Source: Micavibrio sp. UBA5572
GTDB taxonomy: Bacteria > Pseudomonadota > Alphaproteobacteria > Micavibrionales > Micavibrionaceae
Assembly: GCA_002425415.1 (NCBI GenBank)
Contig: DIMG01000029.1
Location: forward strand, 291,213 to 355,212
DNA length: 64,000 nucleotides
Direction of reading: 5' to 3'
Program-made: the position numbers and the translations under genes
Notes under the pieces: generated by a model
Told to the model about the DNA's origin: nothing
Database searches by the model: none
The model's input: the letters and a program-made list of their open reading frames with translations, nothing else
Shown: one piece after another, positions 8,309-15,964 of the stretch
How the letters are laid out: every line of letters starts with the position of its first letter
How positions within the stretch are numbered: the stretch's first letter is position 1

Positions 8309-9673
8309 TTAACGCTTTTCTTCGCTGTCTCCAACCGTATTTATAATATCAGCGGCGCGAAGAGCTTCCGGACTATTCGGAACAAGATGCTCTTTGGTTA
8401 CTTTTGCAATCCTCAAAGCCTCACTTTTATTCCCCTGCATCAAAGCTTCTTCCGCCAAATAGATCCGAGCCTCTGGCTCTTTGCCCATTTTACCAAAGGC
8501 GGTCGCCAATAATCTTTTGATTTTCGAAACGCGGGGCTCGTCCCGTTCTGCCCGTTTAAGCTGGCCGATTGCATCTTTCAATCTTAATGGGTCTTTTCCG
8601 GAACTTTCGATCAAAGCCTGTGCATAAGCCATCCGGATCAAACCGGACTCCGGTGCGTATTTTACTGACTTTTCGTAATAGGGAACTGCCTGCGCGGCCT
8701 TACCAAAATCAAAAAGCATCTGGCCTTTGAGTTCAAGGAAATATGGATTCTGTGGTTCCCGTTTTATCAAAGAATCTGCCAGATCAAGAGATTCCTGAAC
8801 ATGATTGAATTTATAGGCCGCGATTGCCCGCGCGTAGGATGCAGGCAGAGAGGTATCTTCTTTCTTATATGCATATGTGACTTGTTGAGGGGTAATGAAC
8901 CCCAGCAGTTTGGCTTTCATCAGGCCATATTGCCTGTCCCAGTCTTCCGGAAGCTTGACACTCTGTTGTGGTGAATTCTTGAGCTTGTTTTCCAAAGCTT
9001 CGACACGGTCACTGGACATCGGGTGGGTGCGCACATACTGGGATTGCTGGGATGTGGTTAAAAGCTCTTGGGACGAGAGTTTTTCCAAAAAGCTGGTTAA
9101 ACCTTCGGGACTCATTCCTGCACCGCTTAAGAATCTAAATCCTGCCTGATCCGCACTCGACTCCTGAACGCGGCTGTAAGCCAGATATTTATTCATCGCT
9201 TGCCCTTGGCCAATGCGAATTCCTGCAGCGGCGGCGCTCCCGTCTCCTGTTGCAACGGCGGCGCCCAATCCAATCAGAGCCCCCATAATGGTTTCGAAAG
9301 ATGCGTTTCTGGCAACCTCCCCCGTTCTGGTCAAATGTCCGCCCGCGATATGCCCCAATTCGTGCGCAATCACACCAATCACTTCGCCTGCATTGTCAGT
9401 TTTTTGAATAAGGCCAGTATAAATAAAGATATTCGCGCCCCCTGCAACGAATGCGTTGACGTCCGGACTTTGAACCAGAATGATCTTTATTTGTTCTGGA
9501 TTCATACCAGCCGCGCGGATCACATCTGCCGTCCATTCACGAATACTCTGTTCTATTTCGGCATCACGGATAATGGTCTGTCCGGATTGTTGAGCCTGCA
9601 CATTCAAAGGACAGGCCAGAACCATTGCGGCACAAAGAGTCGCAGACACAAAGGGGCGGAATTGAAGCTTCAT
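8309..9673 (-). CDS. Periplasmic M48 metalloprotease with TPR domain (BepA/YfgC-like)
   Basis: This is a zinc metalloprotease/chaperone of the BepA type, which acts in the periplasm on outer-membrane protein assembly (BAM, LptD). A signal peptide covers residues ~1-27 (ending NVQAQQ). The zinc motif HExxH is in VIAHELGHIAGGH, and the distal Glu region is SRVQESSADQAG. The C-terminal half holds TPR-like repeats (for example AIAAYKFNHVQESLDLADSL and GQMLFDFGKAAQAVPYYEKS). A GTG start at 9706 is possible, but the ATG at 9673 gives a proper signal peptide and has ACAGG upstream. It is the first gene of a ten-gene minus-strand run ending at ribF. Confidence 0.92.
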   Translation of the reverse strand: MKLQFRPFVSATLCAAMVLACPLNVQAQQSGQTIIRDAEIEQSIREWTADVIRAAGMNPEQIKIILVQSPDVNAFVAGGANIFIYTGLIQKTDNAGEVIGVIAHELGHIAGGHLTRTGEVARNASFETIMGALIGLGAAVATGDGSAAAAGIRIGQGQAMNKYLAYSRVQESSADQAGFRFLSGAGMSPEGLTSFLEKLSSQELLTTSQQSQYVRTHPMSSDRVEALENKLKNSPQQSVKLPEDWDRQYGLMKAKLLGFITPQQVTYAYKKEDTSLPASYARAIAAYKFNHVQESLDLADSLIKREPQNPYFLELKGQMLFDFGKAAQAVPYYEKSVKYAPESGLIRMAYAQALIESSGKDPLRLKDAIGQLKRAERDEPRVSKIKRLLATAFGKMGKEPEARIYLAEEALMQGNKSEALRIAKVTKEHLVPNSPEALRAADIINTVGDSEEKR

Positions 9674-9793
9674 ATAAAAACCTGTATGACTTTTTGAATT
9701 GTTCACATTACTATAACAGCAATGTGAAGTCTTTTCCCCCCTTTTCCAAGAGTGGATGGGCTATAAATGTTATTTTTGTAGGATTTTTTCCAG

Positions 9794-10165
9794 TTGCTCG
9801 ACACAATACATTATTATGGACATTTATTCGTCAGTGATTGGCTTGATACCGTTTGGCTGGTGATTACGCCCTTGATCGTTCACAAAAGGCAACGATGGAA
9901 AGCTTTGGCTTTTATGCTTTTGTGCATGTTTGTCCTTCGGCTTCAGGTCGAGATCATCCAATCCACTGGTTTTGAGACTGGATTTACCGGATTGCTTGAT
10001 TGGAGTCTGATGAACAGGGGGTTTGTCGTTTATGGCTTTTTCAGCACACTTTACCTTCTTTTGTCCTATTTTTCGCCCTTTACGCATAGTGCAATCTATT
10101 TGGCTGCGTCCTTATCCATTTTTTTCATGGCTTTTACCGCCTCTTCTATAGTACTCATCATCTGA
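9794..10165 (+). CDS. Small hydrophobic membrane protein, function unknown
   Basis: This 123-residue frame starts at TTG and ends one base before the rlmE start codon, which suggests cotranscription. It has about three hydrophobic segments (residues ~17-30, 38-52 and 75-122) and a basic loop (VHKRQRWK). I do not recognise the family. The non-ATG start is uncertain: the nearby ATG at 9816 is in another frame that closes quickly. The membrane pattern and the tight junction to rlmE favour a real gene. Confidence 0.55.
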   Translation: MLDTIHYYGHLFVSDWLDTVWLVITPLIVHKRQRWKALAFMLLCMFVLRLQVEIIQSTGFETGFTGLLDWSLMNRGFVVYGFFSTLYLLLSYFSPFTHSAIYLAASLSIFFMAFTASSIVLII

Positions 10166-10166
10166 A

Positions 10167-10814
10167 ATGAAAAAGATCAAAACAGCTAAAGGCCGCAAAG
10201 CCTCCTCCACGCGATGGATTGAACGGCAACTTAATGACCCTTACGTTACCAAAGCACAAAAGGACGGGTATCGGTCACGCGCTGCTTATAAACTTCTGGA
10301 AATGGATGAGAAGCACAAATTCCTGAAATCAGGAATGCTGGTTGTCGATTTGGGTGCCGCCCCCGGGGGGTGGTGTCAAATTGCCCTGGAGAAGGGCTGT
10401 AAAAAAATTGTTGCGATTGATCTTTTGGAAATGGATGAATTGCCAGGGGTCATTTTTATGCAACAAGATTTTATGGCGGATGATGCTCCTCAAAAATTAA
10501 AGGATGCGCTAGGGGGCAAAGCCGATGTCGTTTTAAGCGACATGGCGCATAACACCACCGGCCACAAAAATACTGACCATTTAAAGATCATGGGCTTGGT
10601 CGAAGCCGGATATGATTTTGCCACTCAAATTCTGAAACAGGACGGATCGTTTTTAGCAAAGACCTTTCAGGGTGGAGCGGAATCAGAGCTTTTAGCGCGG
10701 ATCAAGATTGATTTCAAAACGGTTCGTCACCTAAAGCCACCCGCCTCCCGCTCCGATAGTTCAGAGAAGTATTTGCTGGCTACCGGATTTCGCAAGCAAG
10801 CATCAGATGAATAA
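10167..10814 (+). CDS. rlmE: 23S rRNA 2'-O-ribose U2552 methyltransferase RlmE (FtsJ/RrmJ)
   Basis: RlmE methylates the 2'-OH of U2552 in the A-loop of 23S rRNA during late 50S assembly. The Rossmann SAM-binding motif is VVDLGAAPGGWCQIAL (residues ~50-65). The K-D-K-E catalytic tetrad can be traced: Lys in SRAAYKLLEMDEKH, Asp in VVLSDMAHNTTG, Lys in GSFLAKTFQGG, and Glu in SDSSEKYLLATGF. Length is 215 aa, as expected. A weak hairpin follows at 10820-10838. Confidence 0.97.
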   Translation: MKKIKTAKGRKASSTRWIERQLNDPYVTKAQKDGYRSRAAYKLLEMDEKHKFLKSGMLVVDLGAAPGGWCQIALEKGCKKIVAIDLLEMDELPGVIFMQQDFMADDAPQKLKDALGGKADVVLSDMAHNTTGHKNTDHLKIMGLVEAGYDFATQILKQDGSFLAKTFQGGAESELLARIKIDFKTVRHLKPPASRSDSSEKYLLATGFRKQASDE

Positions 10815-10819
10815 TTTAT

Positions 10820-10838
10820 ACGTCCCGTTACGGGGCGT
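10820..10838. terminator. Possible hairpin between convergent rlmE and nrdB
   Basis: This inverted repeat, ACGTCCCG-tta-CGGGGCGT with one mismatch, lies in the 67-nt gap between the convergent stops of rlmE and nrdB. It is not followed by a strong T-run on either strand, so termination efficiency is doubtful. Confidence 0.35.
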
Positions 10839-10881
10839 ATCGGATTCTATTTTGGCATCAATTGAAGGATCACCTTTTTAA

Positions 10882-11943
10882 CTAAGCCGTTTTTTTATGG
10901 TATTCACCAGTGAAAGCAGTTTCTCCAAATGCATCTTCCCAAGATCCTTCGGTCGATGCTTTAGAATATTCAGTCGCACGATTTTCAAAGAAGTTGGTAT
11001 GTTCTGCCCCATTGAGCATCTGATCCATCCATGGCAGTGGATTTTTATCTGCGCCAAAGATAGGCTCAAGATCCAACTGCTGCAGACGACGGTCTGTAAT
11101 ATAGCGGATATAGGCCTTTACTTCACTTCCTTCCAACCCCTCAACCCCACCTTGCTCGAAGGCCAGATCAATAAAGGCATCTTCAATTTCGACAATGCGT
11201 TGAGCTGTTTCTGTGATTTCAGTACGCAGCTGCTCTGTCCAGATGTCTGGATTTTCCGCGATAAAGGATTTAAACAATTTTATCATCGACAGACAGTGCA
11301 AGGTTTCATCGCGCACCGACCATGTAATAATCTGTCCCATACCCTTCATTTTGTTGAAACGCGGAAAGTTCATCAAAATAGCAAAGGACGCAAAAAGCTG
11401 GACACCTTCGGTAAATGCACCGAACATCGCCATTGTCTTTGCAATATCGTGACGTGATTTCATGCTGGCTGTTTGCAAGAAATCATATTTATCCTTCATT
11501 TCCTTATATTTCATGAAGGCCTGATATTCGACTTCCGGTATCCCCAGCGTATCCAACAAATGCGAGTAAGCCGCGATGTGAACCGTTTCCATATTTGCAA
11601 ATGCGCCAAGCATCATTTGAACTTCAACCGGTCCGAACACGCGCGAGTAATGTTTCATATAGCAGTTGTTCACTTCAACATCGGCTTGTGTGAAAAAGCG
11701 GAAAATCTGGGTCATCAGGTTTTTTTCCGATGGAGTCAGTTTTTGTTTCCAATCACGGACATCTTCAGCCAAAGGAACCTCTTCCGGCAGCCAATGAATC
11801 CGTTGCTGGGTTAACCATGCCTCATAACACCACGGATAAAGGAACGGTTTGTAAACGTGGCGCTCAACCAACAGAGGAGACTTGGATTTGGTCACATCGT
11901 CGCTCAATTCTTCATTCGACGTAACGGTAACAGCATTGGACAT
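10882..11943 (-). CDS. nrdB: Class I ribonucleotide-diphosphate reductase beta subunit NrdB
   Basis: This is the radical-generating small subunit of aerobic ribonucleotide reductase, partner of NrdA at 14079. The ferritin-like fold carries the metal ligands: Asp/Glu in TQADVEVNNCY, Glu and His in NMETVHIAAY, Glu in TEGVQLFAS, and Glu and His in VRDETLHCL. The Tyr four residues after the first His (HIAAY) matches the radical Tyr of class Ia enzymes. The start at 11943 is supported by AAAGGAG 8 nt upstream; longer frames reach into the leader. The tandem NrdR-like boxes at 12097-12144 suggest NrdR control. nrdA is on the other strand and not adjacent, which is unusual. Confidence 0.95.
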   Translation of the reverse strand: MSNAVTVTSNEELSDDVTKSKSPLLVERHVYKPFLYPWCYEAWLTQQRIHWLPEEVPLAEDVRDWKQKLTPSEKNLMTQIFRFFTQADVEVNNCYMKHYSRVFGPVEVQMMLGAFANMETVHIAAYSHLLDTLGIPEVEYQAFMKYKEMKDKYDFLQTASMKSRHDIAKTMAMFGAFTEGVQLFASFAILMNFPRFNKMKGMGQIITWSVRDETLHCLSMIKLFKSFIAENPDIWTEQLRTEITETAQRIVEIEDAFIDLAFEQGGVEGLEGSEVKAYIRYITDRRLQQLDLEPIFGADKNPLPWMDQMLNGAEHTNFFENRATEYSKASTEGSWEDAFGETAFTGEYHKKTA

Positions 11944-12096
11944 GGCAAACTCCTTTAAAAACTCATTTATGCGCAATAACGCGCGATCTGGACTTAAATT
12001 TATATTTTTTGTCATTTTTTGATGGCTCAATCAACACCGATTCTCTATCCCCGCGCAAGCATTTTTCGGTCAACACCAGAAAAAACCCTCTTGTAA

Positions 12097-12144
12097 ATAC
12101 TACATATAGCGTTTTATTTGCAAACTCAACACACTATGTTGTTT
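12097..12144 (-). promoter_or_regulatory. Pair of NrdR-like operator boxes upstream of nrdB
   Basis: Two 16-bp sites, 12097-12112 (ATACTACATATAGCGT) and 12129-12144 (ACACACTATGTTGTTT), each match about 13 of 16 positions of the NrdR box consensus acaCwAtATwTwGtgt as I recall it. Their centres are 32 bp apart, about three helical turns, which is the known spacing of paired NrdR boxes. They lie 154-201 nt upstream of the nrdB start, in a 380-nt gap that also precedes the plus-strand repeat-protein gene. Confidence 0.7.
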
Positions 12145-12324
12145 TTGTATTTTTGAACCGCTGTTCGTGCTGTTCATATTTTTCAAATAGATACAATTTT
12201 ACCTAATTCATAGAAAGTTAACCTTCGAAGTGTTAACATAAATAGTGTGTTGGTAGAACTACCGCAGAAGCTCTGTGGGTTCTCAAATTTAAACAGGCTG
12301 AGTTTTGGCCTTGAGGAGGGTAAA

Positions 12325-13590
12325 ATGGGGATTTTTGTTTCTAAATCCGATAAATCGGTCTGTATCTTTCATAAATCTTTTGCAATTTTTGCGGCAATTT
12401 CCATGATCGGTGGGATAGGGTTTGTAGGTGCTGCTGAAGCCACGACATGCTCTTATAATACTGATGGGGTGGCCGTTATTTCTTCCTCATGCTCAACTCT
12501 GACTTCATTATCAACAGTGACGCATTCAGAGTCTAATCCTGACTTGGTTTTGAACAATGGGAAGACTGTGAAATATAATAAATATGTCGCGGCTGCGCTT
12601 GAAAAGTCAAACAAACTGGTTGGCTCTCAAAACGTTGCAGAGGTTTATTACCCTGCAGACGGGACAAGCGGAGTAACGCTTCCAACCTTGGCTTCATCGC
12701 CAACCGTGCTTCCTCCAGTGTCTAATCCTGACTTGGTTTTGAACAATGGGAAGACTGTGGAATATAATAAATATGTCGCGGCTGCGCTTGAAAAGTCAAA
12801 CAAACTGGTCGGCCATCAGGAGGTTGACGAGGTTTATTACCCTGCAGACGGGGTAAGCGGAGTAACGCTTCCAACCTTGGCTTCATCGCCAACCGTGCTT
12901 CCTCCAGTGTCTAATCCTGACTTGGTTTTGAATAATGGGAAGACTGTGAAATATAATAAATATGTCGCGGCTGCGCTTGAAAAGTCAAACAAACTGGCTG
13001 CCCCGAAACAACCAATGTTTAGTCCTGGTTTGGTCGCGGCTCATTCCCCTGTGATCTCAAATTCAAACGTAGATAGCCTCCATTATGACCTTGATAAGCT
13101 TCTTAGTGCTCAGGCTATGCAAAATCAGGCTTATACGGCACAATATGCGGCTTTAAAAGAAAAGATCGTTGGCTCTAAATATGGTCTTGCCTCTGGTAAA
13201 TGTACCGTAGATGGATTGTCTGGATCTAAATGTCCAACTGTGTCTGACCTTGCTGCTTTGGTTAAATCTCAGGAAAAAGCCAAGGTTGCTTTACAAAGCC
13301 AAATCACCACTGTGCAGTCAAAACTGTCCAATTATACAACTCTTGCAACAGCGCCAACACCTATTGTGAATTCGGCGGTGAATGAACTGAAAACTGCAGC
13401 AAATAAACAATTATCCAATCTCAAACAAGCGGAACCTAAAGCTGCTAACTCTCTTACAGGTAGCGTGTTTTGTAAAAAATCATCCTATATCAGCGAGCTT
13501 GGCGCGACTGCTTGTGGTAGAATTGATCTCGACAAAATTGATATCAATGCTGTATTGGCCAAGTCGTACAGTGATAGTTACAAAAAATAA
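12325..13590 (+). CDS. Secreted protein with three near-identical 63-residue repeats
   Basis: I do not recognise this family. The start at ATG 12325 has GAGGAGGG 5 nt upstream. An N-terminal signal peptide (SFAIFAAISMIGGIGFVGAAEA) is followed by two full and one partial copy of a repeat unit. Each begins SNPDLVLNNGKTV.YNKYVAA and contains YYPADG.SGVTLPTLASSP. The C-terminal half is helical and Gln/Ala/Lys rich (residues ~250-400), possibly coiled coil, with paired cysteines (KCTVDG..SKCP; FCKK..TACG). The near-identity of the repeats at DNA level suggests recent duplication. It sits between nrdB and nrdA with no evident functional link and could be a surface or periplasmic structural protein. 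A UUCG-capped terminator follows. Confidence 0.8.
   Translation: MGIFVSKSDKSVCIFHKSFAIFAAISMIGGIGFVGAAEATTCSYNTDGVAVISSSCSTLTSLSTVTHSESNPDLVLNNGKTVKYNKYVAAALEKSNKLVGSQNVAEVYYPADGTSGVTLPTLASSPTVLPPVSNPDLVLNNGKTVEYNKYVAAALEKSNKLVGHQEVDEVYYPADGVSGVTLPTLASSPTVLPPVSNPDLVLNNGKTVKYNKYVAAALEKSNKLAAPKQPMFSPGLVAAHSPVISNSNVDSLHYDLDKLLSAQAMQNQAYTAQYAALKEKIVGSKYGLASGKCTVDGLSGSKCPTVSDLAALVKSQEKAKVALQSQITTVQSKLSNYTTLATAPTPIVNSAVNELKTAANKQLSNLKQAEPKAANSLTGSVFCKKSSYISELGATACGRIDLDKIDINAVLAKSYSDSYKK
12532..12996 (+). repeat. In-frame tandem repeat, 189-bp period (2.5 copies)
   Basis: Copies start at 12532, 12721 and 12910, each opening tctaatcctgacttggtttt. The period is 189 bp, or 63 codons. Copies 1 and 2 are full length. 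Copy 3 stops at about 12996 after the KSNKLA segment. Differences are only a few bases, some of them silent. Confidence 0.95.
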
Positions 13591-13622
13591 TCAGGTTTTA
13601 TATCAGTCTTCTATAAACCTTC

Positions 13623-13650
13623 AAACAGCTCTTCGGGGCTGTTTCTTTGT
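13623..13650 (+). terminator. Rho-independent terminator with UUCG tetraloop
   Basis: A 9-bp stem AAACAGCTC / GGGCTGTTT (one G-T pair) closed by TTCG is followed by CTTTGTGTT. It lies 33 nt after the stop of the repeat-protein gene. The remaining ~430 nt to nrdA hold no gene that I can support, only the NrdR-like box listed separately. Confidence 0.8.
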
Positions 13651-13965
13651 GTTAGCACCCGCTGGCATCAAAAAAGAATCAACCGAATCGATTCGGCGAC
13701 ATTTGTTCCGTTTTTTCCATGATTATGACTTATGACATACTTTCTGGAAAATTATTCCCGATATTTTGCCATTGCGAATAGATGTAATTCTGGAATTTTC
13801 GTGCTTTTAAAAGTTGTCCCCGATTCACACATAAAAAATAACATTCTGATTCAGCACGACTTTTACGGAGAGTCTTGGTTTTTGGATGCTTGCAAATTTA
13901 TTATTTTTCCTTCAAGACTTGTTGTGTCTCGAATACGAGATGTAGTAGGTTATTAGGTGTACTTA

Positions 13966-13981
13966 TCACAACAGATTGTGT
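13966..13981 (+). promoter_or_regulatory. NrdR-like box upstream of nrdA
   Basis: The 16-mer TCACAACAGATTGTGT matches the NrdR consensus at about 13 of 16 positions and lies 98 nt before the nrdA start. A second site one operator spacing upstream (about 13935-13950) is only a poor match, so the pair is less convincing than at nrdB. Confidence 0.5.
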
Positions 13982-14078
13982 TTTCTGCACATTCTGTCCT
14001 CACTGAGAAAAACCAAATTTATCTTATTTTTTTGCCCTGTTTGTATAGGGTGAAGCAGAGTTTTAGGGAGACTGGATT

Positions 14079-15917
14079 ATGTTTGACGTTGCACAAATGG
14101 AACGAGGCAACCGGATCACGACTGATAAATCACGTGATTCAAAATTAACAGCCTTTGGCATTGCCACATTGGTTGACCGTTATTTGCTGCCCGAAGAAGG
14201 TCCCCAAGACCTGTTTGCCCGCGTTGCCATGTATTATGGTGATGACTCGGCTCACGCCCAGCGTCTTTATGATTATATTTCAAATCTGTGGTTTATGCCC
14301 GCGACCCCGATTCTATCCAATGGGGGGACAAGCCGTGGATTGCCGATTTCCTGCTTTCTCAATGAAACCAATGACTCTTTGGAAGAGATTGTTTCTTTAT
14401 GGAACGAGAATGTCTGGCTGGCCTCCTTGGGTGGCGGTATCGGGTCTTATTGGGGGAATGTCCGTTCGATCGGTGAAAAAGTCGGTCGCAACGGCAAAAC
14501 ATCTGGAATTGTTCCGTTTATTCGTGTGATGGACTCTTTGACCCTTGCCATCTCTCAAGGATCCCTCCGTCGCGGGTCTGCGGCTATCTACTTGCCGATT
14601 GATCATCCTGAAATCGAAGAATTTATTGAAATCCGCCGCCCGACCGGCGGTGATCCAAACCGAAAAGCCTTGAACTTGCATCATGGCGTTCTGGTTTCTG
14701 ATGCCTTTATGCATGCCGTGGCTGAAGATGGCGAGTGGGCGTTGCGTTCCCCGAAAGACAAAGCTGTTATTTCCCGCGTGAAAGCACGTGATCTTTGGGT
14801 GCGTTTGCTGACTGCGCGGATTGAAACCGGAGAGCCATACATTGTTTATATCGACCATGTGAATGACCGCATTCCCGAGCATCATAAAATGGCCGGATTG
14901 AACGTGAAAATGTCCAATCTGTGTTCCGAAATTACTTTGCCGACTGGTCGCGACCATCTGGGCAATGACCGAACAGCTGTGTGTTGCTTGTCTTCTCTTA
15001 ATCTAGAAACATTTGAAGAGTGGCAGGATCATCCGACCTTTATTGAAGACATTATGCGTTTTCTGGATAATGTCTTGACCGACTTTATCAATAAGGCTCC
15101 AGATTCGATGAAACGTGCCAAATATGCCGCGATGCGTGAACGTTCTGTTGGATTGGGAGTCATGGGATTCCATTCGTTCTTGCAATCAAAAATGATTCCC
15201 ATGGAGGGAGTAATGGCCAAAGTCTGGAATCGTCGCATGTTCCAACACATCAAACGTCAAGCGGATGATGCATCGGTCAAGCTGGCTCATGAACGCGGAG
15301 CGTGTCCTGATGCTGCTGATTACGGCGTGATGGAACGTTTTTCCAACAAGATGGCGATTGCGCCGACTGCGTCGATCTCGATTATCTGCGGGGGGACATC
15401 CCCAGGAATCGAGCCGGTTGCCGCAAATGCATTCACTCATAAAACATTGTCCGGTTCTTTTGCAGTCAAGAGCCCGTATCTCATGAAATTGCTGGAAGAA
15501 AAAGGAATGAATAACGAAGATATCTGGTCATCCATCTATACCAATGAGGGGTCTGTCCAGCATCTTGATTTCTTGTCGGATGAAGAAAAAGATGTCTTTA
15601 AAACGGCGTTCGAAATTGACCAACGCTGGTTGATCGAACATGCGGGTGACCGGACACAATTTGTCTGTCAGGCGCAGTCGCTCAATGTCTTCTTGCCTGC
15701 CAATGTGCATAAAAGAGATCTTCACGCTATTCACTGGGCGGCATGGGCGAAGGGCGTTAAATCCTTGTATTATTGCCGTTCCAAATCCATTCAACGTGCG
15801 GAAAGCGCCGCCAGTTGGACTCGCAGCAAGCTCGCCAATGACGCAGAGCCCAAACAATTGGAATTGGGTGAAAGCGAAGAGCCCGCCAAATACGAAGAAT
15901 GTCTGGCTTGCCAATGA
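14079..15917 (+). CDS. nrdA: Class I ribonucleotide-diphosphate reductase alpha subunit NrdA
   Basis: This is the catalytic large subunit that reduces ribonucleoside diphosphates. Visible features are PATPILSNGG, the active-site cysteine strands (RGLPISCFLNE and LCSEITLPT), the finger-loop region with N-x-C-x-E (SNLCSEI), FMAPTAS-like IAPTASISIICGGTSPGIEP, the radical-transfer tyrosine pair (SLYYCRS), and a mobile C-terminal redox pair in YEECLACQ. At 612 aa it lacks the ~90-residue N-terminal ATP-cone of NrdA from E. coli, so dATP overall-activity inhibition is probably absent or works differently. AGGGAG precedes the ATG. A strong terminator follows. Confidence 0.96.
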   Translation: MFDVAQMERGNRITTDKSRDSKLTAFGIATLVDRYLLPEEGPQDLFARVAMYYGDDSAHAQRLYDYISNLWFMPATPILSNGGTSRGLPISCFLNETNDSLEEIVSLWNENVWLASLGGGIGSYWGNVRSIGEKVGRNGKTSGIVPFIRVMDSLTLAISQGSLRRGSAAIYLPIDHPEIEEFIEIRRPTGGDPNRKALNLHHGVLVSDAFMHAVAEDGEWALRSPKDKAVISRVKARDLWVRLLTARIETGEPYIVYIDHVNDRIPEHHKMAGLNVKMSNLCSEITLPTGRDHLGNDRTAVCCLSSLNLETFEEWQDHPTFIEDIMRFLDNVLTDFINKAPDSMKRAKYAAMRERSVGLGVMGFHSFLQSKMIPMEGVMAKVWNRRMFQHIKRQADDASVKLAHERGACPDAADYGVMERFSNKMAIAPTASISIICGGTSPGIEPVAANAFTHKTLSGSFAVKSPYLMKLLEEKGMNNEDIWSSIYTNEGSVQHLDFLSDEEKDVFKTAFEIDQRWLIEHAGDRTQFVCQAQSLNVFLPANVHKRDLHAIHWAAWAKGVKSLYYCRSKSIQRAESAASWTRSKLANDAEPKQLELGESEEPAKYEECLACQ

Positions 15918-15938
15918 TTTCTTTTAAATCAATTTTAT

Positions 15939-15964
15939 ACCCCCGATTTTTCGGGGGTTTTTAT
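15939..15964 (+). terminator. Rho-independent terminator after nrdA
   Basis: The hairpin ACCCCCG-atttttC-GGGGGT is followed by TTTTTATTTT on the plus strand, 22 nt after the nrdA stop. It overlaps the last codons of the convergent antiporter gene, so it may serve both directions, but only the plus strand has a proper T-run. Confidence 0.9.

Noticed and set aside
12532..12996. Regular repeats as a CRISPR array
   Set aside because: The 189-bp copies are coding, in frame and directly abutting, with no unique spacers.
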